Shown: positions 33,679-42,245 of the stretch, one piece after another
Position numbering within the stretch: the first letter of the stretch is position 1
Layout: each line of letters begins with the position of its first letter
DNA from: an uncultured Arenicella sp.
GTDB taxonomy: Bacteria; Pseudomonadota; Gammaproteobacteria; Arenicellales; Arenicellaceae
Length of the DNA stretch: 64,000 bases
NCBI GenBank assembly: GCA_947499305.1
Contig: CANMNN010000003.1
Span: forward strand, 62,001 to 126,000
Reading direction: 5' to 3'
Position numbers and translations under genes: made by a program
The notes under the pieces: generated by a model
What the model was told of the DNA's origin: nothing
Database searches by the model: none
What the model saw: only the letters and a program-made list of their open reading frames with translations

Positions 33679-33880
33679 AACGTTACCCATATGTGCCGTA
33701 AATTCTTGGTGCCTTGAACCAATGGTTCAAGTGGGAATCTACAGGTCGCATCAGGTGCGCTCGTGGAATAGAACTGGTCTATCCTAACGAGTGCTCACAA
33801 CAGCGACGTGGTCTGATACCCGGGTAAAAATACTAGGTTCTAAGGGATTAGAAGAATCTACGAACACCACAGGCAACGTC
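33679..33880 (-). ncRNA. ssrS: 6S RNA
   Basis: About 202 nt on the leftward strand between zapA and fau, the conserved place for ssrS. The 5' end ACGTTGCC-TGTG (33879-33868) pairs with CACA and GGTAACGT at the 3' end (33695-33680), closing the molecule. The near-5' motif CCTGTGGTGTTCGT and the 3'-side hairpin ACTTGAACCATTGGTTCAAG match gammaproteobacterial 6S RNAs. The region between holds the long imperfect duplex around an open bubble. 6S RNA mimics an open promoter and sequesters sigma-70 RNA polymerase in stationary phase. Ends are estimates from pairing; the 3' end runs into CTTTTT. Confidence 0.88.
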
Positions 33881-33887
33881 AGAGACA

Positions 33888-33896
33888 ATTATAGCA
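33888..33896 (-). promoter_or_regulatory. Extended -10 promoter of ssrS
   Basis: On the leftward strand TGCTATAAT is a consensus extended -10 box whose last base lies eight bases before the predicted 6S 5' end at 33880. No good -35 hexamer is seen, as expected when the TGn extension is present. Confidence 0.7.
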
Positions 33897-33967
33897 GTGC
33901 TACTTGTCAGGTAAGTGAAAAATATATTAATAAATTACTTGCGAGGCATCTGAGAGGGCATGTAGGC

Positions 33968-34279
33968 CTATAGTGTTTCAGCGTCCCTTAGTACTTCGTC
34001 GATGCGTTCTTGCAGTGAATCTAATCGAGCTTGTACTTTGTCTTGTCCGGCTGTTGAGCGGCGTAATTGCAGTAAATCATTGGTGATATTCAGGGCTGCC
34101 ATGATGGCGCAGCGCTCAGCGCCGATGATCTTGCCAGTTTTTTGAATTTCCTTCATGTTTTTGTCGAGATAGCGCGCGGCGTCCATCAAGTCTTCTTGCT
34201 CTTCAGGAGGGCAGGCCACGGAGAAGTCGCGGCCCATAATGGAAATATTGATGCCTTTTGATTGCATGGAACTCGACAT
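33968..34279 (-). CDS. zapA: Cell division protein ZapA
   Basis: 103 residues: the N-terminal globular half (INISIMGRDFSVACPPEEQE, then LMDAARYLDKNM) and a C-terminal coiled coil (residues 60-100). The Arg/Asp pattern of ZapA is kept. ZapA tetramers cross-link FtsZ filaments at the division ring. Followed on the same strand by 6S RNA and fau, and preceded by a ZapB-like coiled-coil gene 66 bases upstream. Confidence 0.93.
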   Translation of the reverse strand: MSSSMQSKGINISIMGRDFSVACPPEEQEDLMDAARYLDKNMKEIQKTGKIIGAERCAIMAALNITNDLLQLRRSTAGQDKVQARLDSLQERIDEVLRDAETL

Positions 34280-34345
34280 GATAGGTTAGTGTTTGATTAG
34301 GGGCTCTGGCTTAGGTGTGGGGTCGGCTATATGGCTCGATGATAC

Positions 34346-34549
34346 TTATTGATCTTCGAGAGTCCGAAGTTTTTCAACGATCTTTTCCAGGCGACTACAG
34401 GCGAGGCGGTTCTTTTCTTTGAGCTGTGTTTTCTCAGTCATCAAAGAGTGTTGCTCAGTTTTCAACGTTCGATTTTCACTGCTCAAGCGCTTGCATTCGC
34501 CGATTAGGGTTTCAATGCGTTGTTCTAGGCCGATAATGTTGGCTTCCAT
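34346..34549 (-). CDS. TIGR02449-family coiled-coil protein (ZapB-like)
   Basis: 67 residues that are almost entirely heptad coiled coil (LEQRIETLIGECKRLSSENR, then LKTEQHSLMTEKTQLKEKNR). Small proteins of this family sit directly upstream of zapA in many Gammaproteobacteria and resemble ZapB, the FtsZ-ring partner that binds ZapA. A division role is inferred from neighbourhood and shape, not from sequence identity. Confidence 0.85.
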   Translation of the reverse strand: MEANIIGLEQRIETLIGECKRLSSENRTLKTEQHSLMTEKTQLKEKNRLACSRLEKIVEKLRTLEDQ

Positions 34550-34843
34550 TCGAGATGCCCCTTATTTTTGTTGCGTCACGCTATATTAGGCGTGCAGCCA
34601 AACCGCGTCAACTCACGCGAGCGGCTTGGTCATAATAAAAAGGTGTTTTGTACAAATTTTCTATCTTTGAAGAGCTGTGTTACTGAGTGATTATTTGAAA
34701 GACTCATAGTAAAGAGTGAGATCTTCGCAAGACAAACAGGTAGAATTATTGGCAACTAATAGCAAGAAGGTTGTGCTTAGTCATTGACGTTTTTACCGGC
34801 GCCCAAGGTATCTAAGTAATTAGCCAATATAACGAGTTTTATT

Positions 34844-35425
34844 ATGAGCAATTTAACTGACCGTTTCACTCAAATTGAGGCCACTCTAGATCTCGCGTCT
34901 ATCGAAGAGCTTACTCCCAGTGAGCTGCATGGCACTATTGTTGGCGCTATGTGTAATCACATGAAATCCGGAATGACTCCTGATTTACTTAAGTTGATAG
35001 AGCCAAGTGCGGATGCCAATGATGGTCGATTTACCCAAGTAACAGCTTTGCTTTATGAATTGTATCGCGAGACTAGCGAGTTATTGATCGAGACGAAAGA
35101 TGGTTTCGATCTGATTTTACCGAGTGACGATGAATCGATCGAAACGCGTGTCGAAGGCGTTGCGACCTGGTGCAAGGGTTTCATTCTGGGCTTGCTCTAC
35201 AACGATGCTTTTAGCATTGATCAATTGCCTGAAAGTGGTGCAGAGATCACGCGCGATCTGATGGAGATAGCCGAAGCGGCAGCGGGTGCTAGTGACGAGC
35301 AAGAAGAGGATTGGGCTCTAGCTGAATTGCACGAGTACGTAAAAGTAGGCTCGCAATTGATTTTTGAGTTTATCTATTCTGAAACCTCAGAAAATCAAGA
35401 AACTACCACTGAGGACGTTCAATAG
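34844..35425 (+). CDS. ygfB: UPF0149 (YgfB/YecA-like) family protein
   Basis: 193 residues, all-helical and acidic (pI visibly low), with ELTPSELHGTIVGAMCNHM at the start and VATWCKGFILGLLY in the middle, the two signatures of the YgfB family. The order ygfB-pepP-ubiH is conserved in Gammaproteobacteria. In Pseudomonas YgfB is reported to influence beta-lactamase expression; the general function is unknown. Divergent from the zapB-like/zapA unit across a 294-bp gap. Confidence 0.9.
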   Translation: MSNLTDRFTQIEATLDLASIEELTPSELHGTIVGAMCNHMKSGMTPDLLKLIEPSADANDGRFTQVTALLYELYRETSELLIETKDGFDLILPSDDESIETRVEGVATWCKGFILGLLYNDAFSIDQLPESGAEITRDLMEIAEAAAGASDEQEEDWALAELHEYVKVGSQLIFEFIYSETSENQETTTEDVQ

Positions 35426-35492
35426 GCCTAGGCCCTCAATGCACGCAGAGTTCTTGAGCGGTCGATGACTATCCAAGGGCGATGACTCTCTA

Positions 35493-35564
35493 CTCGCTGA
35501 TGGTTCTTCGCTCGCTGATGGCTCCTCTCTCGCTGATGGCTCCTCTCTCGCTGATGGCTCGTCA
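35493..35564. repeat. Four tandem copies of an 18-bp repeat
   Basis: CTCGCTGATGGTTCTTCG, then CTCGCTGATGGCTCCTCT twice, then CTCGCTGATGGCTCGTCA, at 35493-35564, in the 220-bp ygfB-pepP gap. The second and third copies are identical, which indicates recent duplication by slippage. The 18-bp period keeps any frame open, giving spurious repetitive ORFs. Confidence 0.9.
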
Positions 35565-35645
35565 CCCATACACTAGGTTTACCTTCTTTGATTACACTTA
35601 ATCGTATCCACAGTTCTGGACTAAACAAAACTAATATTGCTATCG

Positions 35646-36950
35646 ATGAACGCTGAAACATACGCACGTAGACGCTCTGAGCTTACTCAGCAAATTGGTG
35701 ATAATGACATTGTTATTGTTGCCACGTCCCCTATTAAATCTCGCAATAGTGATGTTGAATATCAGTTTCGCCCAGACAGTGACTTCCATTATCTAAGTGG
35801 TTTTGCTGAGCCTGAAGCGGTGTTGGTCATCAGTCCCTCACGAACTCAAGGTCAGTACGTGGTTTTTTGTCGCGAAAAAGATCGCCATCGAGAAATGTGG
35901 GACGGCAGGCGAATTGGCTTGGAGGGCGCTATTGAACAGTATGGCGCCGACGATGCTTTCCCGATCGAGGACCTAAATGACATCCTCCCAGGGATGATGG
36001 AAGAGAAAGAAAAGGTTTTCACCACGGTTGGTCGTTACCCTGAATTCGATGCTCAGCTACTCGGCTGGATGAACAAGATTAAAGAAGATAAACGCCCGGG
36101 TAAGCATGCGCCTTATGAGTTTGTTGATTTGAATCATATCTTGCATGAGCAGCGTCTGTTTAAACGTCCAGATGAAATTGCCTTAATGCGAAAGGCCGGC
36201 AAGATGTCGGCAGCGGGTCATAATCGCGCGATGCAAGTGTGCCGCCCTGGAATGTATGAATACCAAGTGCAGGCCGAGATGGAATGCGAGTTTCGTAAAG
36301 CAGGCAGCCCCTACAATGCCTACCCGTCAATTGTTGCCGGCGGTGAGAATGCTTGTATTTTGCATTACACTGAAAATCAGGACATGCTTAAAAACGGAGA
36401 CCTGTTACTGATTGATGCTGGCGCTGAGTATGGTTGTTACGCTTCTGATATCAGTCGAACTTTTCCCGTAAATGGCCGATTTAGCCCTGAGCAGCGCGCG
36501 CTATACGATATTGTTTTAACGGCGCAAGCTGCGGCCTTTGAAGTCTGTTCTGCTGGCCACGGCTGGAACGAATCACATGATGCAGCGGTGAAAGTCATTT
36601 CTCAAGGTTTGCTTGACGAAGGCTTACTGCGAGGTTCGCTCGAACAAGTGCTAGAAACGCAAAGTTATACTCAGTTTTACATGCATCGCACCGGTCATTG
36701 GCTGGGTATGGACGTACACGATGTTGGCGATTATCAGGTTGATGAAGTCTGGAGAGAGCTGGAGCCCGGAATGGTTTTCACGGTAGAGCCGGGTATCTAC
36801 GTGAACCCAGCTGATGATGTAGATGAGCGCTTTCACCATATCGGTATTCGCATTGAAGACAATGTATTAGTTCGGCGTGAAGGCTATGAGGTGTTGACCG
36901 AAGCGGCGGTTAAAAAGCCAGATGATATTGAAGCCCTTATGCGTGGCTAA
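35646..36950 (+). CDS. pepP: Xaa-Pro aminopeptidase
   Basis: 434 residues against 441 in E. coli PepP. The N-terminal AMP_N domain carries RPDSDFHYLSGF-type sequence and the C-terminal pita-bread domain binds two Mn. Metal ligands can be seen as Asp in LLLIDAGAEYG and SDISRTFP, His in HRTGHWLGMDVHDVG, Glu in FTVEPGIYV, and Glu in GIRIEDNVLV. It removes N-terminal residues preceding proline. I start at the ATG at 35646 because a TTG three codons upstream is weaker. Leads into ubiH 48 bases downstream. Confidence 0.95.
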   Translation: MNAETYARRRSELTQQIGDNDIVIVATSPIKSRNSDVEYQFRPDSDFHYLSGFAEPEAVLVISPSRTQGQYVVFCREKDRHREMWDGRRIGLEGAIEQYGADDAFPIEDLNDILPGMMEEKEKVFTTVGRYPEFDAQLLGWMNKIKEDKRPGKHAPYEFVDLNHILHEQRLFKRPDEIALMRKAGKMSAAGHNRAMQVCRPGMYEYQVQAEMECEFRKAGSPYNAYPSIVAGGENACILHYTENQDMLKNGDLLLIDAGAEYGCYASDISRTFPVNGRFSPEQRALYDIVLTAQAAAFEVCSAGHGWNESHDAAVKVISQGLLDEGLLRGSLEQVLETQSYTQFYMHRTGHWLGMDVHDVGDYQVDEVWRELEPGMVFTVEPGIYVNPADDVDERFHHIGIRIEDNVLVRREGYEVLTEAAVKKPDDIEALMRG

Positions 36951-36998
36951 GGAGCTAGCTACTTTTGATAAATCCGAGCAATTTTATGGTGTTTGGCA

Positions 36999-38174
36999 AT
37001 GACGTCTAGGTTCGACATTGGAATAGTTGGTGCCGGATTAATTGGATCAGCACTCGCGCTTTGGCTCAACAAGCACAGCGATTTTTCAGTGTGTCTGATT
37101 GAACAACAACAATCCTTAAGCGAACCCGAAATTGACAATCAACGAGTTGTTGCATTGGGCTCATTGGCGCACAACTTCCTCGATGACATCGGTGTTTTTC
37201 AAGCGCTGGGCGCGGATCATGCTCACCCTTACCGCGCAATGTGTGTTTGGGATGATAATTCTGACGGTGAGTTAGAGTTCGAGGCTGAATCTTTGGGCCA
37301 AGCTAATTTAGGGCACATGGTTGATAGCCCGATGTGCAATTATAAACTGCACGAGGCTTTGTTAAGTAGCGATGTCGCTTGCTACTTCGCTAGTAGTATT
37401 ACTAGCCTTGTTCAGCAGTCAAAGAGGGCGAGGCTGGAAATCGATACGGGTGGTGACTCAGGTTCTCTCAGTTGTGGCTTACTTATTGCTGCGGACGGCG
37501 CCCGTTCATGGCTTCGACAGCAAGCTAAGATATTTGCAAATACTCAGTCATATGGTCAGATGGGTATTGTAGCGACAATTGAAACTGAGCTTTTGCATCA
37601 AGATTGTGCGTGGCAAGTCTTTTTAGAGACAGGCCCGGTTGCGGTGCTGCCGTTGGCGAATAATAAGAGTTCGATTGTCTGGAGCGCCGATGATTCTCGC
37701 GCTCAAGAACTATTGAATCTAAGCGAGACGGAATTTGAAATCTCCTTATCTCAAGCTCTACAAAACCGTTTAGGTAAAGTGCGCTTGTGTTCGCCAAGGC
37801 AGGGCTTCCCACTAAAGAGCTTACGGGCTGAACGCTACTTTGCTGCCAATATTGTACTGGTAGGTGATGCCGCGCATAGTATTCATCCGATGGCTGGCCA
37901 AGGCGCTAATCTGGGCTTCAAAGATGCACTCGCGCTAGGGCAACTTTTGCTAAAGTCCGATAGATCGAATATCGCGAGCCCAAGGTTGTTGAGCAAGTAT
38001 CAATTGCAGCGCCAGAACGATAACCGCCAAACCGACGCATTTATGACGGCTCTTCATCACGCGTATCGCGTCGATGTTGCCGCTTTTATGCTCGCCCGAG
38101 GAGCTGGTATGAATCTGCTCAATGCTTCCCCCTTATTGAGAAAAGCGCTTACAGCGCAAGCGATGGGCATTTAG
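36999..38174 (+). CDS. ubiH: 2-octaprenyl-6-methoxyphenol hydroxylase-like ubiquinone monooxygenase
   Basis: 391 residues of the UbiH/UbiF/COQ6 FAD monooxygenase family: GxGxxG loop (IVGAGLIGSALAL), DGARSWLR in the middle, and the GDAAHSIHPMAGQGANLGF-type FAD motif that is diagnostic of the group. It hydroxylates the ubiquinone ring during Q8 synthesis. Position after pepP is the usual one for ubiH; UbiI is a close paralogue, so the exact position hydroxylated rests on synteny. The ATG at 36999 is preferred to the TTG two codons before. Confidence 0.88.
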   Translation: MTSRFDIGIVGAGLIGSALALWLNKHSDFSVCLIEQQQSLSEPEIDNQRVVALGSLAHNFLDDIGVFQALGADHAHPYRAMCVWDDNSDGELEFEAESLGQANLGHMVDSPMCNYKLHEALLSSDVACYFASSITSLVQQSKRARLEIDTGGDSGSLSCGLLIAADGARSWLRQQAKIFANTQSYGQMGIVATIETELLHQDCAWQVFLETGPVAVLPLANNKSSIVWSADDSRAQELLNLSETEFEISLSQALQNRLGKVRLCSPRQGFPLKSLRAERYFAANIVLVGDAAHSIHPMAGQGANLGFKDALALGQLLLKSDRSNIASPRLLSKYQLQRQNDNRQTDAFMTALHHAYRVDVAAFMLARGAGMNLLNASPLLRKALTAQAMGI

Positions 38175-38298
38175 AGAGAGTTAATCGCAATGAATTTGAT
38201 CCTAAGTGGTTACTATTTTGTTGAAAGTTAACTAGCCTTTCGCAAAGCTGTTAAACTAGACCACTTAGCAATACCGAACTACACATCAGGAAAACACC

Positions 38299-38718
38299 AT
38301 GCCTTCTAGCCAAGAACTTAAAGACGCTGGCCTTAAAACCACCTTACCGCGCTTGCGTATCCTATCGGTGTTAGAAGAAGGTAAAGGTCGCCACTACACG
38401 GCCGAAGACGTTTACAAGGAGTTGCTTGATGCGGGCGAAGAAATAGCCTTTGCAACAGTTTATCGGGTGCTAACTCAATTTGAGAGTGCGGGCTTGGTCT
38501 TGAGGCATAATTTCGAAGGCGGACGCTCGGTGTTTGAACTCGATGATGGTCAGCACCACGACCATATGGTTTGCGCAAAGTGTAACAAAGTGACGGAATT
38601 CTTCGATCCTGAGATCGAGGAGCGCCAGCGCTTAGTCGCTGAGAAGTACAATTTTAAGCTCGAAGATCACTCTTTATACATGTACGGTATCTGCTCAGAC
38701 TGCCAAAAGGCTAGCTAG
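38299..38718 (+). CDS. fur: Ferric uptake regulator Fur
   Basis: 139 residues: winged helix (LKTTLPRLRILSVLEEGKGR and FATVYRVLTQFESAGLV) followed by the dimerisation domain with metal-binding HHDHMVCAKCNKV and a second Cys pair, CSDC. Sequence and length fit Fur rather than Zur or PerR. It represses iron uptake genes in the iron-bound form. A near-ideal Fur box occurs at 41507-41525 upstream of fbpA in this window. Confidence 0.95.
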   Translation: MPSSQELKDAGLKTTLPRLRILSVLEEGKGRHYTAEDVYKELLDAGEEIAFATVYRVLTQFESAGLVLRHNFEGGRSVFELDDGQHHDHMVCAKCNKVTEFFDPEIEERQRLVAEKYNFKLEDHSLYMYGICSDCQKAS

Positions 38719-38742
38719 GCCTGAGAGGCCAATTAACGCCGC

Positions 38743-40371
38743 TTAAGCGGCGTCTTGCGGGCCGCGACTTAAGCGGCTCAATATAATTACCGGAATCAAA
38801 CCAGCTAATACGATCGCAAGAGATGGCAGAGCCGCGTCAGCAAGTCGCTCATCTGATGCCAGTTCATAGGCTCGGACCGCTAACGTATTGAAATTAAATG
38901 GTTTAAGTACGAGGGTTGCCGGCAATTCTTTCATTACATCTACAAACACTATTAGCAGGCCCGTGAATAGGCTGCTGCGCATTAATGGCAGGTGAACCTG
39001 TTTCAGTACTTGCAATGGTGAAAGACCCAGAGAGCGAGCCGCTTGATCCATGTTCGGTCTAATACTGCTCAAGCCTGATTCTACTGAATTCAATGCCACG
39101 GCCAAGAAGCGGACTAGGTAAGCGATTACTAGCGCTACTAAGGTGCCACTGATCAGTAAGCCCGTGGAGAAACCGGCGTTAGCGCGCATCCATGCATCTA
39201 GGCTATTATCAAAGTAGGCTAAGGGGATAAGAGTCCCGACGGCAATAACTAGGCCTGGGATTGCGTACCCCAAGCCAACGATACGCTTTGCATATTCGGT
39301 GAAAAGCGATTGGTTCAATCTATGTGCGTAGGCAACTAAGATCGCTAGGCTAACTGCCGCCACTGCGGTTATTGCGGCGAGCATTACGGTGTTCCATAGT
39401 AGTTGCCAAAAACCAGGGTCTAGAAATTCAGAGGCGTTTTCAGCCGCCCAAATCACCAGTTGCGCTGAGGGAATTACAAATCCCAGCAGTAGCGGCATAC
39501 TAACAAGACAGATTACAATGAATTGCCGGACACCGCTAAGCGGTATTCGTTCAGCAGGGGCTGATGTTTTTTTGTCATGGTAAGCGGCGCGTTTTCGTGA
39601 CGACGTTTCTAGTGCCAGTAAGATCACGACAAAGCCTAAAAGTATTAATGCGAGCTGCGCGGCGCCCTCAACATTATCTAGGCCATACCAAGTTCGAAAA
39701 ATGCCTGTAGTGAAAGAACTGACGCCAAAATAGCTTACGGCGCCGAAGTCTGCGAGAGTTTCCATTAAGGCCAGCGAGAGGCCAGCAATAATCGCTGGTC
39801 GCGCAATAGGAAGGCTGATACAAAAAAACGCTTTGGTTCGACTGTACCCAAGTAGTTGCGCTACATCTCTTAAGTGTTGTGATTGCTCCATAAATGATGA
39901 ACGGGCCATCAAAAATACATAAGGGTAGAGCACGAATGAGAGTACAAATATCGCACCACCTAATGAGCGTATTTCTGGAAACCAATAATCACCGTAACTT
40001 ATGGAAAATGTATCTCTTAAGTAGGATTGCACTGGTCCAGCAACATCTAGGAGACCCGTGTAAGAATAAGCAGTGATATAAGCTGGCATCGCTAGTGGCA
40101 AGAGCAGTGCCCAATAAAAAAAACGAGCGCCCTTAAAGTCATATTGCGTTACTAAGTACGCTGAGCCAATACCAAGCACTAAGCTTAAGATGGCTACGCC
40201 CAACATCAGTGCCAAGGAACTCAGAATATAATCGCCGAGTACCGTGCTGGCCAAATGTGACCAAAGTGCTTGGTTCGATTGCAGGCTCAGCCAAGCCAGA
40301 GTAAGTAAGGGCAATAGCACAAGCGACGCAATTAAACCGCTAGTGAGTTGCCAGCGAATAGATTGGGACAT
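38743..40371 (-). CDS. fbpB: Fe(III) ABC transporter permease, FbpB/SfuB type
   Basis: 542 residues with 12 membrane helices in two homologous halves, each ending in the EAA loop of binding-protein-dependent permeases (RDVAQLLGYSRTKAFFCISL and QAARSLGLSPLQVLKQVHLP). The doubled permease is typical of FbpB/SfuB/HitB ferric-iron systems. Lies 49 bases behind fbpA. The ATPase subunit (FbpC) is not next to it, so it must be encoded elsewhere or shared. Its stop sits within a GC-rich hairpin facing fur. Confidence 0.92.
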   Translation of the reverse strand: MSQSIRWQLTSGLIASLVLLPLLTLAWLSLQSNQALWSHLASTVLGDYILSSLALMLGVAILSLVLGIGSAYLVTQYDFKGARFFYWALLLPLAMPAYITAYSYTGLLDVAGPVQSYLRDTFSISYGDYWFPEIRSLGGAIFVLSFVLYPYVFLMARSSFMEQSQHLRDVAQLLGYSRTKAFFCISLPIARPAIIAGLSLALMETLADFGAVSYFGVSSFTTGIFRTWYGLDNVEGAAQLALILLGFVVILLALETSSRKRAAYHDKKTSAPAERIPLSGVRQFIVICLVSMPLLLGFVIPSAQLVIWAAENASEFLDPGFWQLLWNTVMLAAITAVAAVSLAILVAYAHRLNQSLFTEYAKRIVGLGYAIPGLVIAVGTLIPLAYFDNSLDAWMRANAGFSTGLLISGTLVALVIAYLVRFLAVALNSVESGLSSIRPNMDQAARSLGLSPLQVLKQVHLPLMRSSLFTGLLIVFVDVMKELPATLVLKPFNFNTLAVRAYELASDERLADAALPSLAIVLAGLIPVIILSRLSRGPQDAA

Positions 40372-40420
40372 GCTTGAACCTACACCGAACAGGGGTCAGT
40401 AAAACCGGGCGTCAGAGATC

Positions 40421-41446
40421 TTACTTCCAGCCAGCACGATCCATCAATTGCACCGCAGCGGCGTTGTTCTCCCCGAGTTTGCTTAGCTCGATGGTATCCG
40501 CCTTAAACTCACCCCATGATTCTAGAATTGGGTGCAGTTCGATGCCAGCCTTGACTGGGTACTCGTAGTTGAGGTCAGCATACATTTTTTGAGCTGTGTC
40601 CGATGCTAAGAATTCAACTAATTTGAGGGCGTTCTCACTATTTTTAGCGGTTTTCAATACGCCTGCCCCACTAACGTTGACATGCGTACCACGGTCTTCT
40701 TGATTTGGCCAAACCACCCTAATTTTCGATGCTGCTTGAAAATCATCGCCCTTGTCTTTATTTGCTAGCATGTTGGCAAGGTAGTAGGTGTTGGCAATTA
40801 CAATTGAGCACTGGCCGGCCGCTGCTGCGCGAATTTGGTCGCGATCACCACCCTGTGGCTTGCGCGCAAAGTTGGCAACAAGGCCTTTAGCCCAGTTTTC
40901 TGTCTCGGCTTCACCAAGCTCTTCAATGCTGGCGGCAACCAAAGATTGATTATAAATGTTGCCTGAAGAACGCACGCATATTTGTCCTTTGAGTGAGGGG
41001 GCGACCAAGTCTTGATAGCGAGTGATTTCTATTTGGTTTGAGGCTGGTGTCAACATGATTGGCCGAGCTCGGAGAGAGAGACCAACCCACTGATCATCAG
41101 AATCGCGATATTGAGCGGGTATAGACGAGTTTAATAGCGCTGAATTCAGGGTGCTGAAAATGCCCGCTGACTTTGCACGGTGTAAGCGTCCAGCATCGGT
41201 AGTAAGCAATACATCGGCAGGGCTATTAACGCCTTCGCTTTCTATGCGCGTCAACAAAGCATCTGCTTTGCCGCTAATGATATTCACCGTGATACCTGTC
41301 TCGGAGGTAAACGCCTCTAACAACGGAGCCATTAATGCTTCTTTTCTAGCCGAATAAAGATTAACTTCTTCGGTAGACTTTTGTTCACATGCACTTAGTA
41401 GTAATGAGGTGGCGATTAATAAGACGAGAGCGGTGGTCTTTTTCAT
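40421..41446 (-). CDS. fbpA: Fe(III) ABC transporter substrate-binding lipoprotein, FbpA/FutA type
   Basis: 341 residues. The signal peptide ends in the lipobox LLSAC, with acylated Cys20. The mature part is a class II ferric-binding fold starting EEVNLYSARKEALMAPLLEA, with VANTYYLANML in the hinge region holding the Tyr pair that commonly binds Fe(III). It captures ferric iron in the periplasm for FbpB. The perfect Fur box 60 bases upstream makes iron repression very likely. Confidence 0.93.
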   Translation of the reverse strand: MKKTTALVLLIATSLLLSACEQKSTEEVNLYSARKEALMAPLLEAFTSETGITVNIISGKADALLTRIESEGVNSPADVLLTTDAGRLHRAKSAGIFSTLNSALLNSSIPAQYRDSDDQWVGLSLRARPIMLTPASNQIEITRYQDLVAPSLKGQICVRSSGNIYNQSLVAASIEELGEAETENWAKGLVANFARKPQGGDRDQIRAAAAGQCSIVIANTYYLANMLANKDKGDDFQAASKIRVVWPNQEDRGTHVNVSGAGVLKTAKNSENALKLVEFLASDTAQKMYADLNYEYPVKAGIELHPILESWGEFKADTIELSKLGENNAAAVQLMDRAGWK

Positions 41447-41506
41447 AGTCTGAATATTTTTTGTTTTGGACGTATCAAGCGAATTGCTGCACGTTTAGAA
41501 GTTATA

Positions 41507-41525
41507 AATGAGAATCATTCTCATT
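41507..41525. promoter_or_regulatory. Fur box upstream of fbpA
   Basis: AATGAGAATCATTCTCATT is a perfect 19-bp palindrome (9-1-9) matching the Fur consensus of repeated NATWAT-like hexamers in opposed orientation. It lies 61 bases upstream of the fbpA ATG and about 200 bases upstream of gcvH, on the far side of the gap. Confidence 0.93.
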
Positions 41526-41637
41526 TTCGTCGATGGGCGAGGTTTTTGCAAGTATTGATTCGCGTCTATTTTTGCAAATTGACCCTACGCAAGCCTTAAT
41601 TGCGTCGCGCTTTGCTTTATACTACTGAACGTTTTGT

Positions 41638-41688
41638 AGCTCTTAATCTAGGCACTCGTATTAGTGCGCTTGCCGGTGTTTAAGAGCT
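41638..41688 (+). promoter_or_regulatory. Structured leader upstream of gcvH
   Basis: AGCTCTTAA (41638-41646) and TTAAGAGCT (41680-41688) are exact complements enclosing GCACT/AGTGC (41652-41656 and 41663-41667). A -10-like TATACT is at 41618-41623, so the structure would form the 5' leader, about 35 bases before the gcvH ATG. No glycine-riboswitch core is seen. Confidence 0.45.
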
Positions 41689-41722
41689 GCTCGATTAGAA
41701 TACGGTTTTTTGGAGATAAAGC

Positions 41723-42109
41723 ATGAGCGAAACCCCTAATGAATTAAAATATGCTGCCTCACACGAATGGGCGCGTTTATTGGACGATAACGTTGTAGAG
41801 GTGGGTATTTCTGACTACGCCCAAGAATCTTTAGGCGATGTTGTGTATGTAGAATTGCCTGAGCTTGGCGCGTCGGTTAGCGCTGGCGAAGAGTGTTGCG
41901 CTGTAGAGTCGGTTAAAGCGGCTTCTGATATTTATGCCCCGGTTTCTGGTGAAATCGTAGGGGTTAATGAAGAGCTTGATGGCGAGCCCGAGCTCTTAAA
42001 TGAAGAGCCGTATGTGCGAGGTTGGATGTTTCGAATTAAGGCCAACGATATCAGCGAGCTAGAAGGCATGCTTTCGGCCGAAGATTATCTCGCTGAAGTA
42101 GAAGACTAG
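41723..42109 (+). CDS. gcvH: Glycine cleavage system H protein
   Basis: 128 residues, typical length. The lipoylated lysine is in [20 protein letters not shown]. The start [14 protein letters not shown] and the [20 protein letters not shown] segment are family signatures. GcvH carries the aminomethyl group between the P, T and L proteins. gcvT and gcvP are not adjacent, so the H protein is expressed separately here; it may also serve as lipoyl donor. A terminator follows. Confidence 0.95.
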   Translation: MSETPNELKYAASHEWARLLDDNVVEVGISDYAQESLGDVVYVELPELGASVSAGEECCAVESVKAASDIYAPVSGEIVGVNEELDGEPELLNEEPYVRGWMFRIKANDISELEGMLSAEDYLAEVED

Positions 42110-42118
42110 GATTAATCA

Positions 42119-42156
42119 TTGCTGGTTCCTTATTATAGGGCCAGCAAGTTTCTTTC
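42119..42156 (+). terminator. Intrinsic terminator after gcvH
   Basis: TTGCTGG (42119-42125) pairs with CCAGCAA (42141-42147), with partial inner pairing of TCCT with AGGG, followed by GTTTCTTTC. It begins 10 bases after the gcvH stop. Confidence 0.65.
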
Positions 42157-42245
42157 AGTTAAAGTAGTTCTCGATCATTCTATATCGATGCACTACTTGA
42201 CTGTCACCAATAGATTGCCACCACAAGATCACCAAAGTACCCATT

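Noticed and set aside
33359-33690. ORFs of 76 and 106 residues on both strands in the 6S-fau spacer
   Set aside because: They run through hairpin repeats and the 3' end of 6S RNA and have no protein-like character.
35387-35667. Leftward ORFs of 60 and 79 residues with repeated Ser-His-Gln-Arg or Glu-Pro-Ser-Ala units
   Set aside because: The 18-bp tandem repeat keeps all frames open, they overlap ygfB and pepP, and the peptide repeats merely translate the DNA repeat.
38735-38757. Terminator between fur and fbpB
   Set aside because: ACGCCGCTTAAGCGGCGT is a strong palindrome but is followed by CTTGCGG rather than a T-run and covers the fbpB stop; possible weak attenuator only.
41599-41722. 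Possible glycine riboswitch before gcvH
   Set aside because: The tandem aptamer core sequences are not present; only a simple nested hairpin is seen.
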